From Candidatus Bathyarchaeota archaeon (GTDB taxonomy: Archaea > Thermoproteota > Bathyarchaeia > Bathyarchaeales > Bathycorpusculaceae): DNA of 64,000 bases. The notes below the pieces were generated by a model. That model searched no databases, was not told where the DNA came from, and worked only from the letters and a program-made list of their open reading frames with translations. Location: the NCBI GenBank assembly GCA_026014705.1, contig JAOZHU010000035.1, forward strand, positions 99,446 through 163,445, in the 5' to 3' direction. The translations under genes and the position numbers were made by a program. Shown in pieces: positions 8,636 to 18,078 of the stretch; positions within the stretch are counted from its first letter, which is position 1; each line of letters opens with the position of its first letter.

Positions 8636-9433
8636 CTAAGCCTTTCCAGCTTTGATTTGCTCGAACAAGTCTTCAGCTTCGTTAGGCGTGTAATTCTCAT
8701 GAATAATCGCGCGTATAGCCTGTATCGCAGCCACTGGATGCTCAGTCTGCCAAATATTCCTGCCTAAATTCACGCCAACGGCGCCTTTCTGCATGCCGTC
8801 ATAAACGAAATCAAACACTTCACGCTGCGTGTCCACTTTGGGACCGCCAGCAATCACCACAGGCACAGGACAGCCATCCACGACTTTTTCAAACTTTTCA
8901 GCACAATAATACGTCTTAACTACTCTAGCGCCAATTTCAGCAGCCACGCGACAGCATAAAGCAAGATAACGCGCTTCACGCTTTTCTAATTCCCTGCCAA
9001 CCGCCGTAACCGCCATAACAGGCACACCATAATCCTCACAAGCATCCACGAGCTTTGCCAAATTGCTCAAGCTCTGGTGCTCATACTTGCTGCCCACAAA
9101 CACAGACATGGAAACAGCCATAGCGTTCAACCGCAGAATCTCCTGAACCGAAGTCACCAAGTTCTCATTGGCTAAATCCTCACCCACTACCGTTGCTGCA
9201 CCAGAAACTCTCAGAATAATCGGTTTCGGAATCGCTGGATCAACACAGTTCCTAAGCACACCACGCGTGAGCATTATAGCATCCGCATAAGGAATCAACG
9301 GTTTAATGGTTTCGCCTGGCTTCTCAAGCATGTGCGTTGGCCCCTGAAAATATCCGTGATCCACGGGCAAGAAAAGCGCCTTGCCATCAGGCTGAATCAA
9401 CCTGGATAGACGATTCTTCATTCCCCAATCCAT
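8636..9433 (-). CDS. LsrF-type class I aldolase/thiolase (DhnA family)
   Basis: 265 residues. They closely follow bacterial LsrF, the 3-hydroxy-5-phosphonooxypentane-2,4-dione thiolase of AI-2 breakdown: DWGMKNRLSRL, LPVDHGYFQGPTH, LTRGVLRNCV, GSKYEHQSL, AVTAVGRE, VVKTYYCAEKFEKVVDGCPV and GVNLGRNIWQTEHPVA. The lysine in KTYY fits the Schiff-base position of the family. The ATG is preceded by GAGGAGATGTGAT. No other lsr genes are present, so quorum-signal degradation is unlikely; archaeal DhnA relatives serve in sugar or aromatic precursor chemistry. The actual substrate is unresolved. Confidence 0.88.
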   Translation of the reverse strand: MDWGMKNRLSRLIQPDGKALFLPVDHGYFQGPTHMLEKPGETIKPLIPYADAIMLTRGVLRNCVDPAIPKPIILRVSGAATVVGEDLANENLVTSVQEILRLNAMAVSMSVFVGSKYEHQSLSNLAKLVDACEDYGVPVMAVTAVGRELEKREARYLALCCRVAAEIGARVVKTYYCAEKFEKVVDGCPVPVVIAGGPKVDTQREVFDFVYDGMQKGAVGVNLGRNIWQTEHPVAAIQAIRAIIHENYTPNEAEDLFEQIKAGKA

Positions 9434-9437
9434 AATA

Positions 9438-9662
9438 TCACATCTCCTCGAAACGTTTGGGCTTTAATATTAAATAACCTTTCTCCATCAGCCAATGGTG
9501 AAACTGCCAAGTGGTGAACCTGCAAGCGATGCTGCACGTTTGCCTAACTCGCTCAAACTCTTCAGGTTTATCCTTCAGCGTGTTTAACTGCATTTGAACT
9601 GGGCATTTCACGTCATTGCAGAACTCCCTGCGCTTGTACTCCACAAATCCTTCAATGGACAT
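9438..9662 (-). CDS. small Cys-containing protein preceding the LsrF-type gene
   Basis: 74 residues with two cysteine pairs (FCNDVKC and TCSIAC), aromatic residues (TTWQFHHWLMEKGYL) and a basic C-terminus. Spacing of CX4C and CX3C could bind a metal or iron-sulfur cluster, but no known family is recognised. It ends 4 bases upstream of the LsrF-type ATG, so the two are almost certainly cotranscribed and may work together. No second reading frame competes here. Confidence 0.7.
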   Translation of the reverse strand: MSIEGFVEYKRREFCNDVKCPVQMQLNTLKDKPEEFERVRQTCSIACRFTTWQFHHWLMEKGYLILKPKRFEEM

Positions 9663-9762
9663 CGCTCATCGTGTGCTACTGCACCCAACAGTGCTTATAA
9701 GTATTATTTTGCCGCCTGAACGCATGGATGCCTTAAAGTAAAGGAACCCCATTAATTTGCAT

Positions 9763-10398
9763 ATGACGAAACTGTATCTTCTAGGCGGAGAAAGCATAGT
9801 CAAAAGAAACGCAAAAGACATCAACGCAACCGCGTTCCAAGATGCAGGTGGAGCACCATCCGTTCTCGTAATTCCATGGGCAAGAGCATCATTTGACAAA
9901 ACCTACAAACGCCGAAAAAGACTATTTGACTACTTTAGAAATCTCGGCGCAAGCAACATAGACTTCGCAGACTATTCAGAAACGCCAGAAGAAATCGCCC
10001 TGAAAATCCAAACCTCTGACTTAATATATCTAACAGGTGGACTCACTACCGTTTTGCTCGAACGTCTAAAAAACAAAGGGGTCGACACGATGCTACGCAC
10101 CTGCAATAACGTGATAGTCGGCAGAAGCGCAGGTGCCTTGGCACTGTGCAAACACGGAATACTTATCAACAAAGACACCCAAGAGACAAAACTCGTAGCA
10201 GGTCTCAGACTGGTTGAATCAACCGTCAGAGTCCACTACAAACTCTCAGAAGACCCAACGTTGCGAAAACTGTCTGAAAGAGTAAAAATCTACGCAATAC
10301 CTGAACGCTCAGCGATCATCCATGACAACGGCGCATTATCGTTCATGGGAAACATCCACGTTTTCCAAAACGGAGAAAAAACTGCCGCGAAGCATTAA
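9763..10398 (+). CDS. peptidase S51 family protein (dipeptidase E/cyanophycinase-like)
   Basis: About 211 residues with a class I glutamine-amidotransferase-like fold. The nucleophile elbow is VGRSAGALAL (serine near residue 122 from this start), preceded by LIYLTGGLTTVLLE, typical of S51 enzymes. Relatives hydrolyse Asp-dipeptides or beta-aspartyl peptides. I prefer ATG 9763 (MTKLYLLGG) over the track ATG at 9757, because family members begin directly with the first strand. It is monocistronic and convergent with the next gene. The exact substrate is unknown. Confidence 0.85.
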   Translation: MTKLYLLGGESIVKRNAKDINATAFQDAGGAPSVLVIPWARASFDKTYKRRKRLFDYFRNLGASNIDFADYSETPEEIALKIQTSDLIYLTGGLTTVLLERLKNKGVDTMLRTCNNVIVGRSAGALALCKHGILINKDTQETKLVAGLRLVESTVRVHYKLSEDPTLRKLSERVKIYAIPERSAIIHDNGALSFMGNIHVFQNGEKTAAKH

Positions 10399-10405
10399 GA
10401 AACTG

Positions 10406-11170
10406 CTAGGAAAAGAACTCTCGCACATAAGCTCGAGTTTTCTGAATGTAAGGTGTAAGCAAAACCATCAACGCTGTGCCGATTGTGGACAGCACTATAA
10501 TGTCTCCAAAAATCCAGCCAAAGAAAACAGTTGGAAAAATGTCCACAGGTATTTCGCCGAAAACCGCAAGTGTACCTACGCCAAAAACTCCTGAAACCAA
10601 ACTAGCTACAAAAACGCCAAAAGCCAACCATGCAACCCAAACTCTTCGATTTTCGAAGACCGTTTGCACCACTAAAACCGCGATTGCCACCATGAAAGTT
10701 ATAAAAAACACTTCTGTCAAAGTCAGCACTGCAGCTACAGCTGAAATAACCATGTCCACTAACAGAAGCGCCGTCAACCCATACGTCACCTTTGGCTGTC
10801 TCAGCCTATAATCAAGCCCAATTTTGAGTTTTCTATAAACCACCAACGGAACAAAGCCCTCAAAGAAATCCGCCAGAGCCCAAACAAGCACAAACGGTAG
10901 CGAATAACCAAAATAGAAACCCATGAAAACGCAACTGATGTAACCCGCTATGCTTCCCCAAACCCCGAACCAAAGAGCTAATGGCACGTAAACTGCAGCT
11001 GCAATGTACAATCCAGAAACACCTGGCGCTGGCGGAACTGGCGCAGCAACAACAGCCCAAATAGCAAGAAAAGTGCACACGACCGTTGAAAGTGCACAAA
11101 CAAGCGGCTGCCTCCAAGTAACACCCTTGCTGTGCCCTTTTCCATCAACTTGTGACATATGGACTCTCAT
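10406..11170 (-). CDS. integral membrane protein resembling ECF transporter S components
   Basis: 254 residues with about six predicted membrane helices. It includes a Pro-rich turn (APVPPAPGVSGLY) followed by YVPLALWFGVWGSIAGYISCVFMGFYFG, a pattern seen in substrate-binding S components of energy-coupling-factor vitamin transporters. A basic cytoplasmic loop (YRKLKIGLDYRLRQPK) separates the two halves. No ECF ATPase or T component is nearby, so it may use shared modules elsewhere. The alternative is an unrelated conserved membrane protein. The start may lie a few residues downstream (MSQVDGK). Confidence 0.6.
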   Translation of the reverse strand: MRVHMSQVDGKGHSKGVTWRQPLVCALSTVVCTFLAIWAVVAAPVPPAPGVSGLYIAAAVYVPLALWFGVWGSIAGYISCVFMGFYFGYSLPFVLVWALADFFEGFVPLVVYRKLKIGLDYRLRQPKVTYGLTALLLVDMVISAVAAVLTLTEVFFITFMVAIAVLVVQTVFENRRVWVAWLAFGVFVASLVSGVFGVGTLAVFGEIPVDIFPTVFFGWIFGDIIVLSTIGTALMVLLTPYIQKTRAYVREFFS

Positions 11171-11268
11171 TTTGTTGAGCGTTTAAATATAAAACTTGCG
11201 ACAGAGTCAAATTGAGAAAGCGGAAAAGCACATAAAAAATGCTTATTGGCTTTCCGAAAGCGACTTCA

Positions 11269-12237
11269 TCAAAGCTGCAATGTGCCCATTACCCGAAGTT
11301 TTGCACCTTCCAAATAAGCCAAAACCGCCGTGTCGCCAGAACGATAAACAAGCTCCTTTTCCAAAGCCAAAGTCACCAGCGGTTTGCGCCAGTCACCCTC
11401 ATCGCTTACCTCTTCAACCTTGCCATTGAGAAACTGCATCCAATGCCCAATATGCAGCACCATTCCTGCCTTTATTTGCGTAGACCAGTACTTAACAAGG
11501 GACACACGTGCCTTGAGCAGTTTCGACGCTTTGACTGCCGCATCATTTGTTAACACTGCACCTCTGTCAACGTCACCTACTTCAACGTTCTTAAGCGCCA
11601 AGCCCACCCTATCGCCCGCATATGCAAAATCAAACTCGTCGTCATGCTTCTGAATAGACCGAATCTGCGTTGTCTTCGCTGCAGGAAGCACATTCATCAC
11701 GCCGTGTTTCTGGATGACGCCCTCTGTTACCACACCTAAAACCACGGTTCCCACACCTTTCACGTTGAACGCGTGATCCACAGTCACTGTTCCAGAAGGG
11801 GTACCACCATCCAGCGATGCAGAAAATTTGGATTGCGCCGCTTCAGCTAGAAGCGCCTCTTTCAGCAGAGTTGAGTTGTCAACGGCAAACTCGTACTTCT
11901 CTAAAATAGTGCCCTTAACAAGCTGCTCAACTTTTTCACGAGACACATAATTCCGAAGAACAAAGTAGCCACTTTCTATCCCACAGCATTGAAGCATCAC
12001 AAGCGATTCACCTAAAGTGGAATTCAACTCGTCCACAACAACTATGGCTTTCTTGGCAACCGAACAAGCGAAGAACAACGGCGCCAACCGCTCAGGGTAA
12101 CGTGCAGGTTCAACGAATGTTATGGTATCTTCGCTTTTCTTCAGGTTATAAAGTGTAATGTCTGTTGAAGTTCCCTTCTTGCCTAAACCACTGGAATACC
12201 CAGCTGCACCGATAACAGCCACCATTAAATTGCCCAT
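11269..12237 (-). CDS. EF-Tu/SelB-like protein with degenerate GTPase domain
   Basis: 322 residues. The C-terminal two thirds look like domains II/III of EF-Tu-type factors (VDHAFNVKGVGTVVLGVVTEG, AGDRVGLALKNVEVGDVDRGAVL). The N-terminal domain keeps the overall strand order but lacks the G1 signature GHVDHGKT (here GAAGYSSGLGKKGTSTD), the DxxG element and NKxD. It is therefore probably not a working GTPase and may act as a scaffold or RNA/protein-binding factor. It is monocistronic and separated from neighbours by more than 200 bases downstream of its flavodoxin neighbour. Confidence 0.8.
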   Translation of the reverse strand: MGNLMVAVIGAAGYSSGLGKKGTSTDITLYNLKKSEDTITFVEPARYPERLAPLFFACSVAKKAIVVVDELNSTLGESLVMLQCCGIESGYFVLRNYVSREKVEQLVKGTILEKYEFAVDNSTLLKEALLAEAAQSKFSASLDGGTPSGTVTVDHAFNVKGVGTVVLGVVTEGVIQKHGVMNVLPAAKTTQIRSIQKHDDEFDFAYAGDRVGLALKNVEVGDVDRGAVLTNDAAVKASKLLKARVSLVKYWSTQIKAGMVLHIGHWMQFLNGKVEEVSDEGDWRKPLVTLALEKELVYRSGDTAVLAYLEGAKLRVMGTLQL

Positions 12238-12455
12238 TTACGAAATTCCTCGCGAATTACCGCACCATACCGCATGTTGCAGATAAGTCTTATGCACTCT
12301 GACGCGAAAAACTATAAAGCCTGATGCATTATCAACACGCGGCTGATTTTCTACAAAAAGTTAGATGGAAACAGCTATCTCCGCTGTGTTCTGGCGTGAA
12401 AAAGCGTTTAGCGCTTTATGGCTTAGCCGCATCAGCAATATCTTTAACTAAGGAC

Positions 12456-12857
12456 TCACACTATCGCTTTCCCAATTTTGTCTAAGATATCGGAAAAGTC
12501 AACTGCTTTGCCTGGCCTAATACCTTTTTTCGATACGCTGAGGGTAACGCTGTAACCTTTGCGGGATAATTCTTTTTCCAGAACTTTGAATGTGCTGCCT
12601 TTCCAGAGAGCGTACGTGCAGAACAGTATTACTTTTTTGCCTTCAGTTTTCGGCAAACTCTGCACAAACGCCAAAGTCTCCTTTGCAGGTCTGAAACCTT
12701 CCACGGGAGTACCTATCATCAGCAAAGCATAGTCGTCAACGATTTCCGGCGAAGTGCTGTTTATGTCAAATGCTGGAGCCTTTGCAGCGTCCGATATTGC
12801 CTGTGCCATGCGTTTAGTGTTTCCTGTCCGTGAGAAATACAGTATACACGTCTTCAT
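12456..12857 (-). CDS. flavodoxin family protein
   Basis: 133 residues, the length of short-chain flavodoxins. The FMN phosphate loop is YFSRTGNTKRMA near the N-terminus, and LMIGTPVEGFRPAKE provides the second flavin loop. It probably carries electrons for cytosolic redox enzymes. It is a single gene facing away from the plus-strand RAM gene, and the intergenic region holds AT-rich promoter-like sequence on both strands. Confidence 0.9.
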   Translation of the reverse strand: MKTCILYFSRTGNTKRMAQAISDAAKAPAFDINSTSPEIVDDYALLMIGTPVEGFRPAKETLAFVQSLPKTEGKKVILFCTYALWKGSTFKVLEKELSRKGYSVTLSVSKKGIRPGKAVDFSDILDKIGKAIV

Positions 12858-13021
12858 AGTTTGCTATGTCGCTTTTTCACTTTATATAACCTTCGTTTAT
12901 CATCAAGCTTCAGTCGTAAAGCAGCAACAGAGAAGCGTTTGGTAACACACTGTGGTTTCGGATGGCTTTTTTAGAAAAACTTTTAATGTATAAATGAGAC
13001 ATGTAAAGATGAGGAGTTTGT

Positions 13022-13258
13022 ATGCCTACAGCCTTTGTGTTGATAAACACCGAAATAGGTTCCGAGTCAGATGTCCTGAAAGAACTGAAAAAAGTCGAGG
13101 GAGTCGATGACTCATTCGCTGTCTACGGTGTCTACGACATAGTAGCGCGCGTTAAAGCAGACACGATGGATAAACTGAAAGAAACCGTAACTTGGCGTAT
13201 CAGACGACTTGACAAAGTACGTTCCACATTGACTATGATAGTAGTCGAAGAAAAATAG
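13022..13258 (+). CDS. stand-alone Lrp/AsnC ligand-binding (RAM) domain protein
   Basis: 78 residues forming only the beta-alpha-beta-beta-alpha-beta effector domain of Lrp/AsnC proteins (FVLINTEIGSESDVLKELKKVEGV, then YGVYDIVARVKADTMDKL). There is no DNA-binding HTH. Such proteins oligomerise and may bind amino acids or partner regulators. The ATG has a GAGGAG Shine-Dalgarno sequence 5 bases upstream. No adjacent Lrp-type HTH gene is present; it precedes tiaS by about 150 bases. Confidence 0.9.
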   Translation: MPTAFVLINTEIGSESDVLKELKKVEGVDDSFAVYGVYDIVARVKADTMDKLKETVTWRIRRLDKVRSTLTMIVVEEK

Positions 13259-13410
13259 CAACCTTCCCTTTTCTTTGTGTAGTTCACGAAAGCCGCAAGC
13301 CAGCAGTTCTACACGCTTGGCGAAAAACCGCAAACGTGAAAGAGCTATCCTTGCGCATAATCTTTTTAGTTCGTGCAATGTCATAGTTGACAGGAACAGG
13401 TTGCACTCTG

Positions 13411-14766
13411 ATGAAAAAGCGGACACTGCACATAGGACTCGATGATACTGACTCGACGAAGAGAGGCTGCACCACATATGTCGCTGCACTACTTGTAGAA
13501 CAACTAGAGGAGATAGGCGCGAGTTTTCTGGATTATCCCAACCTGATTAGACTTAATCCAAACGTACCGTGGAAAACAAGAGGCAACGGTGCTCTATGTT
13601 TGAGAATAGAGCACGACGAAAAACTCACAAGCCGCATCAAAGAAGCAACAATAAACATGGTAGAAGAACAAGCTGATTTCGAAGCAAAGGGCACAGACCC
13701 CGGAATAGTGTTTTTTGACAAGCAAACGATTCCTAAAGAGATTACGATTTTCGCTAAGAAAGCAACAACAGGCATCGTGACTCTGAAGGAAGCCCTGAGA
13801 CTCATAAACAAGTTCAAAGGAGAAGCATTAGGCTTTAACACTTACAGAGGCATAATTGGCGCTTTAGCCGCAATCGGTGAAACCCTCCAAGAGGACTACA
13901 CATATGAACTAATAGCGTATCGAGCAGCAGATAACTGTGGTTCAAAAAGAAAAGTTGACGAAGACTCAATTTTTCAAATGGATGCGCTGACGAAACCTTA
14001 CACGTTTAATAACATAGACACAGAAAAACGCAGACTCATCATCACACCAAGAGGACCTGACCCTATTCTTTTCGGGGTCAGGGGTGAAAACCCCCACATT
14101 GTAAAAGAAGCCTTCACGATGATTAAGCCGTTAGAACCCGTGGAGCGCTGGGTAATTTTCCGTTCAAATCAGGGCACTGATGCGCATCTTAAGCGAGTGC
14201 CTGCGTTGAACCAGCTAAAGCCATATAGTTCAATTATTGCTAAAGGTGTGGTTTCTCAAAATCCGTGGATTGTGCCTTTGCGGCATGTTATATTTCCAAT
14301 CAGAGACGAGAGTGGGAAGGTGGACTGCGCAGCTTATGAACCAACAGGTGTTCTCCGCAAAGTGGCAATGAAGCTTGTTGTGGGCGACAGCGTTGAAGTA
14401 TATGGTGCTGTGCGCAAGTCATCGGCGAGTAAGCGTTTAACTGTGAACCTTGAAAAAATTCGTGTTATTGGCTTGGCTCCAAAAATTGTTTATAATAATC
14501 CTTTGTGCGCGAAATGCGGTAGACGTTTGAAGTCTATGGGTAAAGCGCAAGGTTTTCGATGTGAAAAATGTGGCTCAAGATACAGTGGTTTGGCGAAGGT
14601 TGCTGTGGCTGTGGAGCGTGATTTAAAAACAGGGTTGTATGTGACGTCAACTAGGTCTCAGCGGCATTTGACTAAGCCGCTTAGGCGTTATGGATTGGAA
14701 AAAAGCGGTTGGACATCGGAAAAATTGATTGATGAGTGGCATTCATTTCAGGTGGAACTCATGTGA
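13411..14766 (+). CDS. tiaS: tRNA(Ile2) 2-agmatinylcytidine synthetase TiaS
   Basis: Modifies C34 of tRNA-Ile2 with agmatine so that it reads AUA. The N-terminal catalytic motif LHIGLDDTDSTKRGCTTY is diagnostic, followed by NPNVPWKTRGNGA, an OB-fold RNA-binding part, and a C-terminal zinc ribbon (CAKCGRRLKSMG with CEKCGSRY). The track starts at TTG 13387; I prefer the ATG at 13411, which begins MKKRTLHIG as in family members. Length is about 451 residues, normal for the family. Confidence 0.95.
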   Translation: MKKRTLHIGLDDTDSTKRGCTTYVAALLVEQLEEIGASFLDYPNLIRLNPNVPWKTRGNGALCLRIEHDEKLTSRIKEATINMVEEQADFEAKGTDPGIVFFDKQTIPKEITIFAKKATTGIVTLKEALRLINKFKGEALGFNTYRGIIGALAAIGETLQEDYTYELIAYRAADNCGSKRKVDEDSIFQMDALTKPYTFNNIDTEKRRLIITPRGPDPILFGVRGENPHIVKEAFTMIKPLEPVERWVIFRSNQGTDAHLKRVPALNQLKPYSSIIAKGVVSQNPWIVPLRHVIFPIRDESGKVDCAAYEPTGVLRKVAMKLVVGDSVEVYGAVRKSSASKRLTVNLEKIRVIGLAPKIVYNNPLCAKCGRRLKSMGKAQGFRCEKCGSRYSGLAKVAVAVERDLKTGLYVTSTRSQRHLTKPLRRYGLEKSGWTSEKLIDEWHSFQVELM

Positions 14767-14820
14767 CTGCGCATATGCGCAAAAGGGTTTTAAATTAAGT
14801 CTGCATTAAAACAGCTACCA

Positions 14821-15144
14821 GTGAGGAAGAAGCAGATGAGTGAAATACTGTCTCCCATTGTTTTTCAGCTTGGGCTAGGTGCTGTTGGCGGCTTCATCGT
14901 GGGTTTCGCGCTTAAGAAATTGGCTAAACTCTTCATTGTCATAATAGGCATATTCGTTGTTGCACTGCTCTATTTGGGCACAAGCGGAGTGATAAGCATA
15001 AATTTTGAAGCCTTATGGAGCACCATAGGTGGTTGGCTTGGCGGTGCTGCTCAAGCAGCAGCGTGGCTTGTCGGCTTAATCTCGCTTTTGCCGTTCATTG
15101 GCAGTTTCGCAGTGGGCTTTTTGCTCGGGTTGAAGATGGGGTAG
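14821..15144 (+). CDS. FUN14-family small membrane protein
   Basis: 107 residues from GTG 14821, or 102 from ATG 14836. Glycine-rich helices (FQLGLGAVGGFIVGFALKKLAKLF, LPFIGSFAVGFLLGLKMG) match the FUN14 pattern, with two to three membrane spans. The archaeal role is unknown. It lies between tiaS and alaS on the same strand, with a short gap on each side. Confidence 0.8.
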   Translation: MRKKQMSEILSPIVFQLGLGAVGGFIVGFALKKLAKLFIVIIGIFVVALLYLGTSGVISINFEALWSTIGGWLGGAAQAAAWLVGLISLLPFIGSFAVGFLLGLKMG

Positions 15145-15213
15145 AAATTCTTTAAATCCATGTAGTTCGTAAACCCTCAGTAAACCGCGATGGCAAACGG
15201 AGAGATTTGAGAG

Positions 15214-18012
15214 TTGAAGCGATTTCCAGCAGAAGAATATGCGCTTCCCTTCTTCAAAGAGGAGGGTTTCGTGAGGAAACTCTGCCCACGATGCGGAGAA
15301 TATTACTGGACACAGAATCCGAAGCAGGAGACATGTGGAGAATCCACATCAGACGAGTGTGCTTGTTACTCGTTTCTTGGTGATTCACCTGCGAAAAGGA
15401 GCTACAGTCTTCCAGAAATGCGGGAAGCTTTCCTTTCCTTCTTCGAAAAACATGGGCATACCCGTGTCAAGCCTTATCCTGTTGTGGCGCGGTGGCGGGC
15501 TGATATTTATTTGACACATGCAAGCATAATTGATTTTCAACCTTACGTTACAGAAGGTATTGCTCCTCCACCTGCTAATCCGCTTGTGATAGCTCAGCCT
15601 TGCATTAGGTTGGTGGATATTGCGAATACTGGACCAACGTTTGGTAGGCACTTGACTATTTTTGAGATGGGTGGGCATCACGCATTCAATTATCCTGACC
15701 GTGAAGTGTACTGGAAGGATCAGACGGTGCGGTATCACCACGAGTTTGTCACTGACGTGTTGGGCGTGAAGTCTGAGGATGTTACGTACAAGGAGGATGT
15801 TTGGGTTGGCGGCGGGAACGCTGGACCAGATGTGGAATGCATAATCGGCGGCTTGGAGGTTGGTACGCTTGTTTTTATGCAGTATAAGGTGGTTAATGAC
15901 GAGTTTGTCAAGTTGCCTATACGCACGGTGGATACAGGTTACGGTTTAGACCGTTTTGCGTGGCTTTCACAAGGGGCGCCAAGCTGTTTCCATGCTGTGT
16001 ACGGCGGTTTGCTGGACAAGATTTTCGACATGGCTGGAGTAACGAATGTCGACGGTGAACTATTGTTGCGTGTGGCTCGATATTCGGGCTTGGTGAGCGT
16101 GGATAAGACTGCGAACAGGTTTAATGCTAGGCGACGAGTGGCTGAACTAGTTGATGTTCCGCTGGATGTGTTGGATAAGGTGCTTGAGCCCATTGAGAAC
16201 GCGTTTGCAGTGGCTGATCACACGAAGTGTTTGAGTTTTATTCTTTCTGAGGGAGTGGTACCTTCGAATATTCATGAGGGGTATCTGGCGCGGTTGATGT
16301 TCCGCAGGGTTTACCGTTTGTTGCGAATGTTGGATATGCCTGAACGGCTTTATGACATAATGGACTTGCAAGTTGACTATTGGGGTAAGGATTACCCGCA
16401 CATCAAGACCATGCGAAACGAAATTATGGAGATGCTCAAAGTTGAAGAAGCAAAGTTCGAAGACACGATAAAGCGAGGTGAAGGGATGGTGAAGCGGATA
16501 GCTGCTGAGCTTAAGGCAAAGCGCGTTAGCCGCATGTCTGATGAGACCTTGTCTGAATTGTATGATTCGCAGGGTCTTCCGCCTGAAATAGTTAAGCAAG
16601 CCGCTGAGGCTGAGGACGTGCAAGTGGAGATTCCTGAGAATTTCTACGCGTTAATTGCGAAGCGGCATATGCAAGCAACTAAGCCTGTAGAGGAGGAAGC
16701 GGAAGTTGAACAAGCTCTTGAGGCGGCTGTGGATGGGTTACAGCCGACTGAGCAACTGTACTATGTGGACCAGTATATGCGGGAGTTTGAAGCGAAAGTG
16801 CTCAAAGTGGTGAACGGCGATTATGTTGTTCTGGACAGGACATGTTTTTATCCTGAAGGTGGTGGGCAACCTGCTGATCATGGTTTTTTGGCGTTTGATG
16901 GAGCGAAGGTGGAGGTTGTGGGTGTTCAGAAGGTTGGCAGAGTAATTGTGCATAGGCTTCACGGTTCTTTTGCGCCCAAGGAATGCGCGACTGTTAGGGG
17001 TATTATCGATTGGGAGAAGCGTTATGCGTTGATGAAGGCGCATACGGCTACGCATTTGATTAATGGTGCTGCACGTCGTGTTTTAGGTGAGCATGTGTGG
17101 CAGCATGGCACGCAGAAAGGTTTGGAGTGTTCGCGGTTGGATATTTCGCATTATCGTCGTTTGTCGTCTGAGGAGGTGCATCGGATAGAGGTGTTAGCGA
17201 ATGAGGCTGTTTTGGCGAATTTGCGGGTTGAGACTGCGTGGCTGTCGCGGAATGAGGCGGAGAGCCGTTATGGTTTCAGGCTTTATCAGGGTGGTGCTGT
17301 TCCGGGTAAGGAGATTCGGGTGGTGAAGACGGGTGATTGGGATGTTGAAGCTTGTGCGGGGACGCATTTAAGCAGCACGGGTGAAATTGGATTTATTAAG
17401 ATTGTTTATACTGAGCGTGTTCAGGATGGTGTGGAGCGGTTAGCCTATGCTGTTGGTCTTGAGGCGTTGAAGGCTGTGCAGCGGCAGGAGCGGTTGTTGT
17501 GGCGGGTTTCCGACGCGTTGAATGCGCCTGTAGAGAAACTGGATAAGACTGCTGAGAAAATGGTTAAGGATTTGAAGGATGCTAATGTGGAGAGGCGTAG
17601 GTTAATCAAAGAGTTGGCTGCTAAGGAGAGCGCTGGTTTTGGTGCAGTTGCGGCTTCTGAAGCCGCTGTGGAGATTGGCGGAGTGAGGCTTGTTAGGCGT
17701 GATTTCGGGGAGATGATTGATGTGAATCGGATGGTGGAGACTGCGAGTAAGGTAATTGAGCGCGATGAGGCTGCAGTTGCGGTGTTTTATGGTGCAGATG
17801 GGAAAACTGCTAGAGTGCTGGTTATGGCTGGGAAAGCTGCGGTTGCGAAGGGCGTTAACGCTGGTGAAGTCGTTAGAATGGTTTCGCCTGTGATTGGCGG
17901 TGGAGGCGGTGGAAGGGTGAATTTTGCTCAGGGAGGGGGAACACAGCCAGAGAAACTTCAGGAAGCTATTGCGAGGGCTGAAGATGTTATAAGAAAACAG
18001 CTGCAACATTGA
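15214..18012 (+). CDS. alaS: alanyl-tRNA synthetase
   Basis: Charges tRNA-Ala and edits mischarged Ser/Gly. 932 residues, archaeal type with an N-terminal zinc element (CPRCGEYYW with a later Cys pair). Class II catalytic motifs are visible (RADIYLTHASIIDFQPYVTEG, VDTGYGLDRFAW). The editing domain has HTATHLINGAARR plus CAGTH for zinc. The C-terminal domain ends in a glycine-rich GGGGGGRVNFAQGGG segment typical of AlaS. The start is TTG 15214; GGAGAGATTTGAG upstream provides a Shine-Dalgarno sequence. Confidence 0.97.
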   Translation: MKRFPAEEYALPFFKEEGFVRKLCPRCGEYYWTQNPKQETCGESTSDECACYSFLGDSPAKRSYSLPEMREAFLSFFEKHGHTRVKPYPVVARWRADIYLTHASIIDFQPYVTEGIAPPPANPLVIAQPCIRLVDIANTGPTFGRHLTIFEMGGHHAFNYPDREVYWKDQTVRYHHEFVTDVLGVKSEDVTYKEDVWVGGGNAGPDVECIIGGLEVGTLVFMQYKVVNDEFVKLPIRTVDTGYGLDRFAWLSQGAPSCFHAVYGGLLDKIFDMAGVTNVDGELLLRVARYSGLVSVDKTANRFNARRRVAELVDVPLDVLDKVLEPIENAFAVADHTKCLSFILSEGVVPSNIHEGYLARLMFRRVYRLLRMLDMPERLYDIMDLQVDYWGKDYPHIKTMRNEIMEMLKVEEAKFEDTIKRGEGMVKRIAAELKAKRVSRMSDETLSELYDSQGLPPEIVKQAAEAEDVQVEIPENFYALIAKRHMQATKPVEEEAEVEQALEAAVDGLQPTEQLYYVDQYMREFEAKVLKVVNGDYVVLDRTCFYPEGGGQPADHGFLAFDGAKVEVVGVQKVGRVIVHRLHGSFAPKECATVRGIIDWEKRYALMKAHTATHLINGAARRVLGEHVWQHGTQKGLECSRLDISHYRRLSSEEVHRIEVLANEAVLANLRVETAWLSRNEAESRYGFRLYQGGAVPGKEIRVVKTGDWDVEACAGTHLSSTGEIGFIKIVYTERVQDGVERLAYAVGLEALKAVQRQERLLWRVSDALNAPVEKLDKTAEKMVKDLKDANVERRRLIKELAAKESAGFGAVAASEAAVEIGGVRLVRRDFGEMIDVNRMVETASKVIERDEAAVAVFYGADGKTARVLVMAGKAAVAKGVNAGEVVRMVSPVIGGGGGGRVNFAQGGGTQPEKLQEAIARAEDVIRKQLQH

Positions 18013-18078
18013 TGCTGCATAGGTGCCGTGTAGAAAGCTTTGCTGTTGTAGACGTTTCGAGCTAACGCTTGGAGGAGT

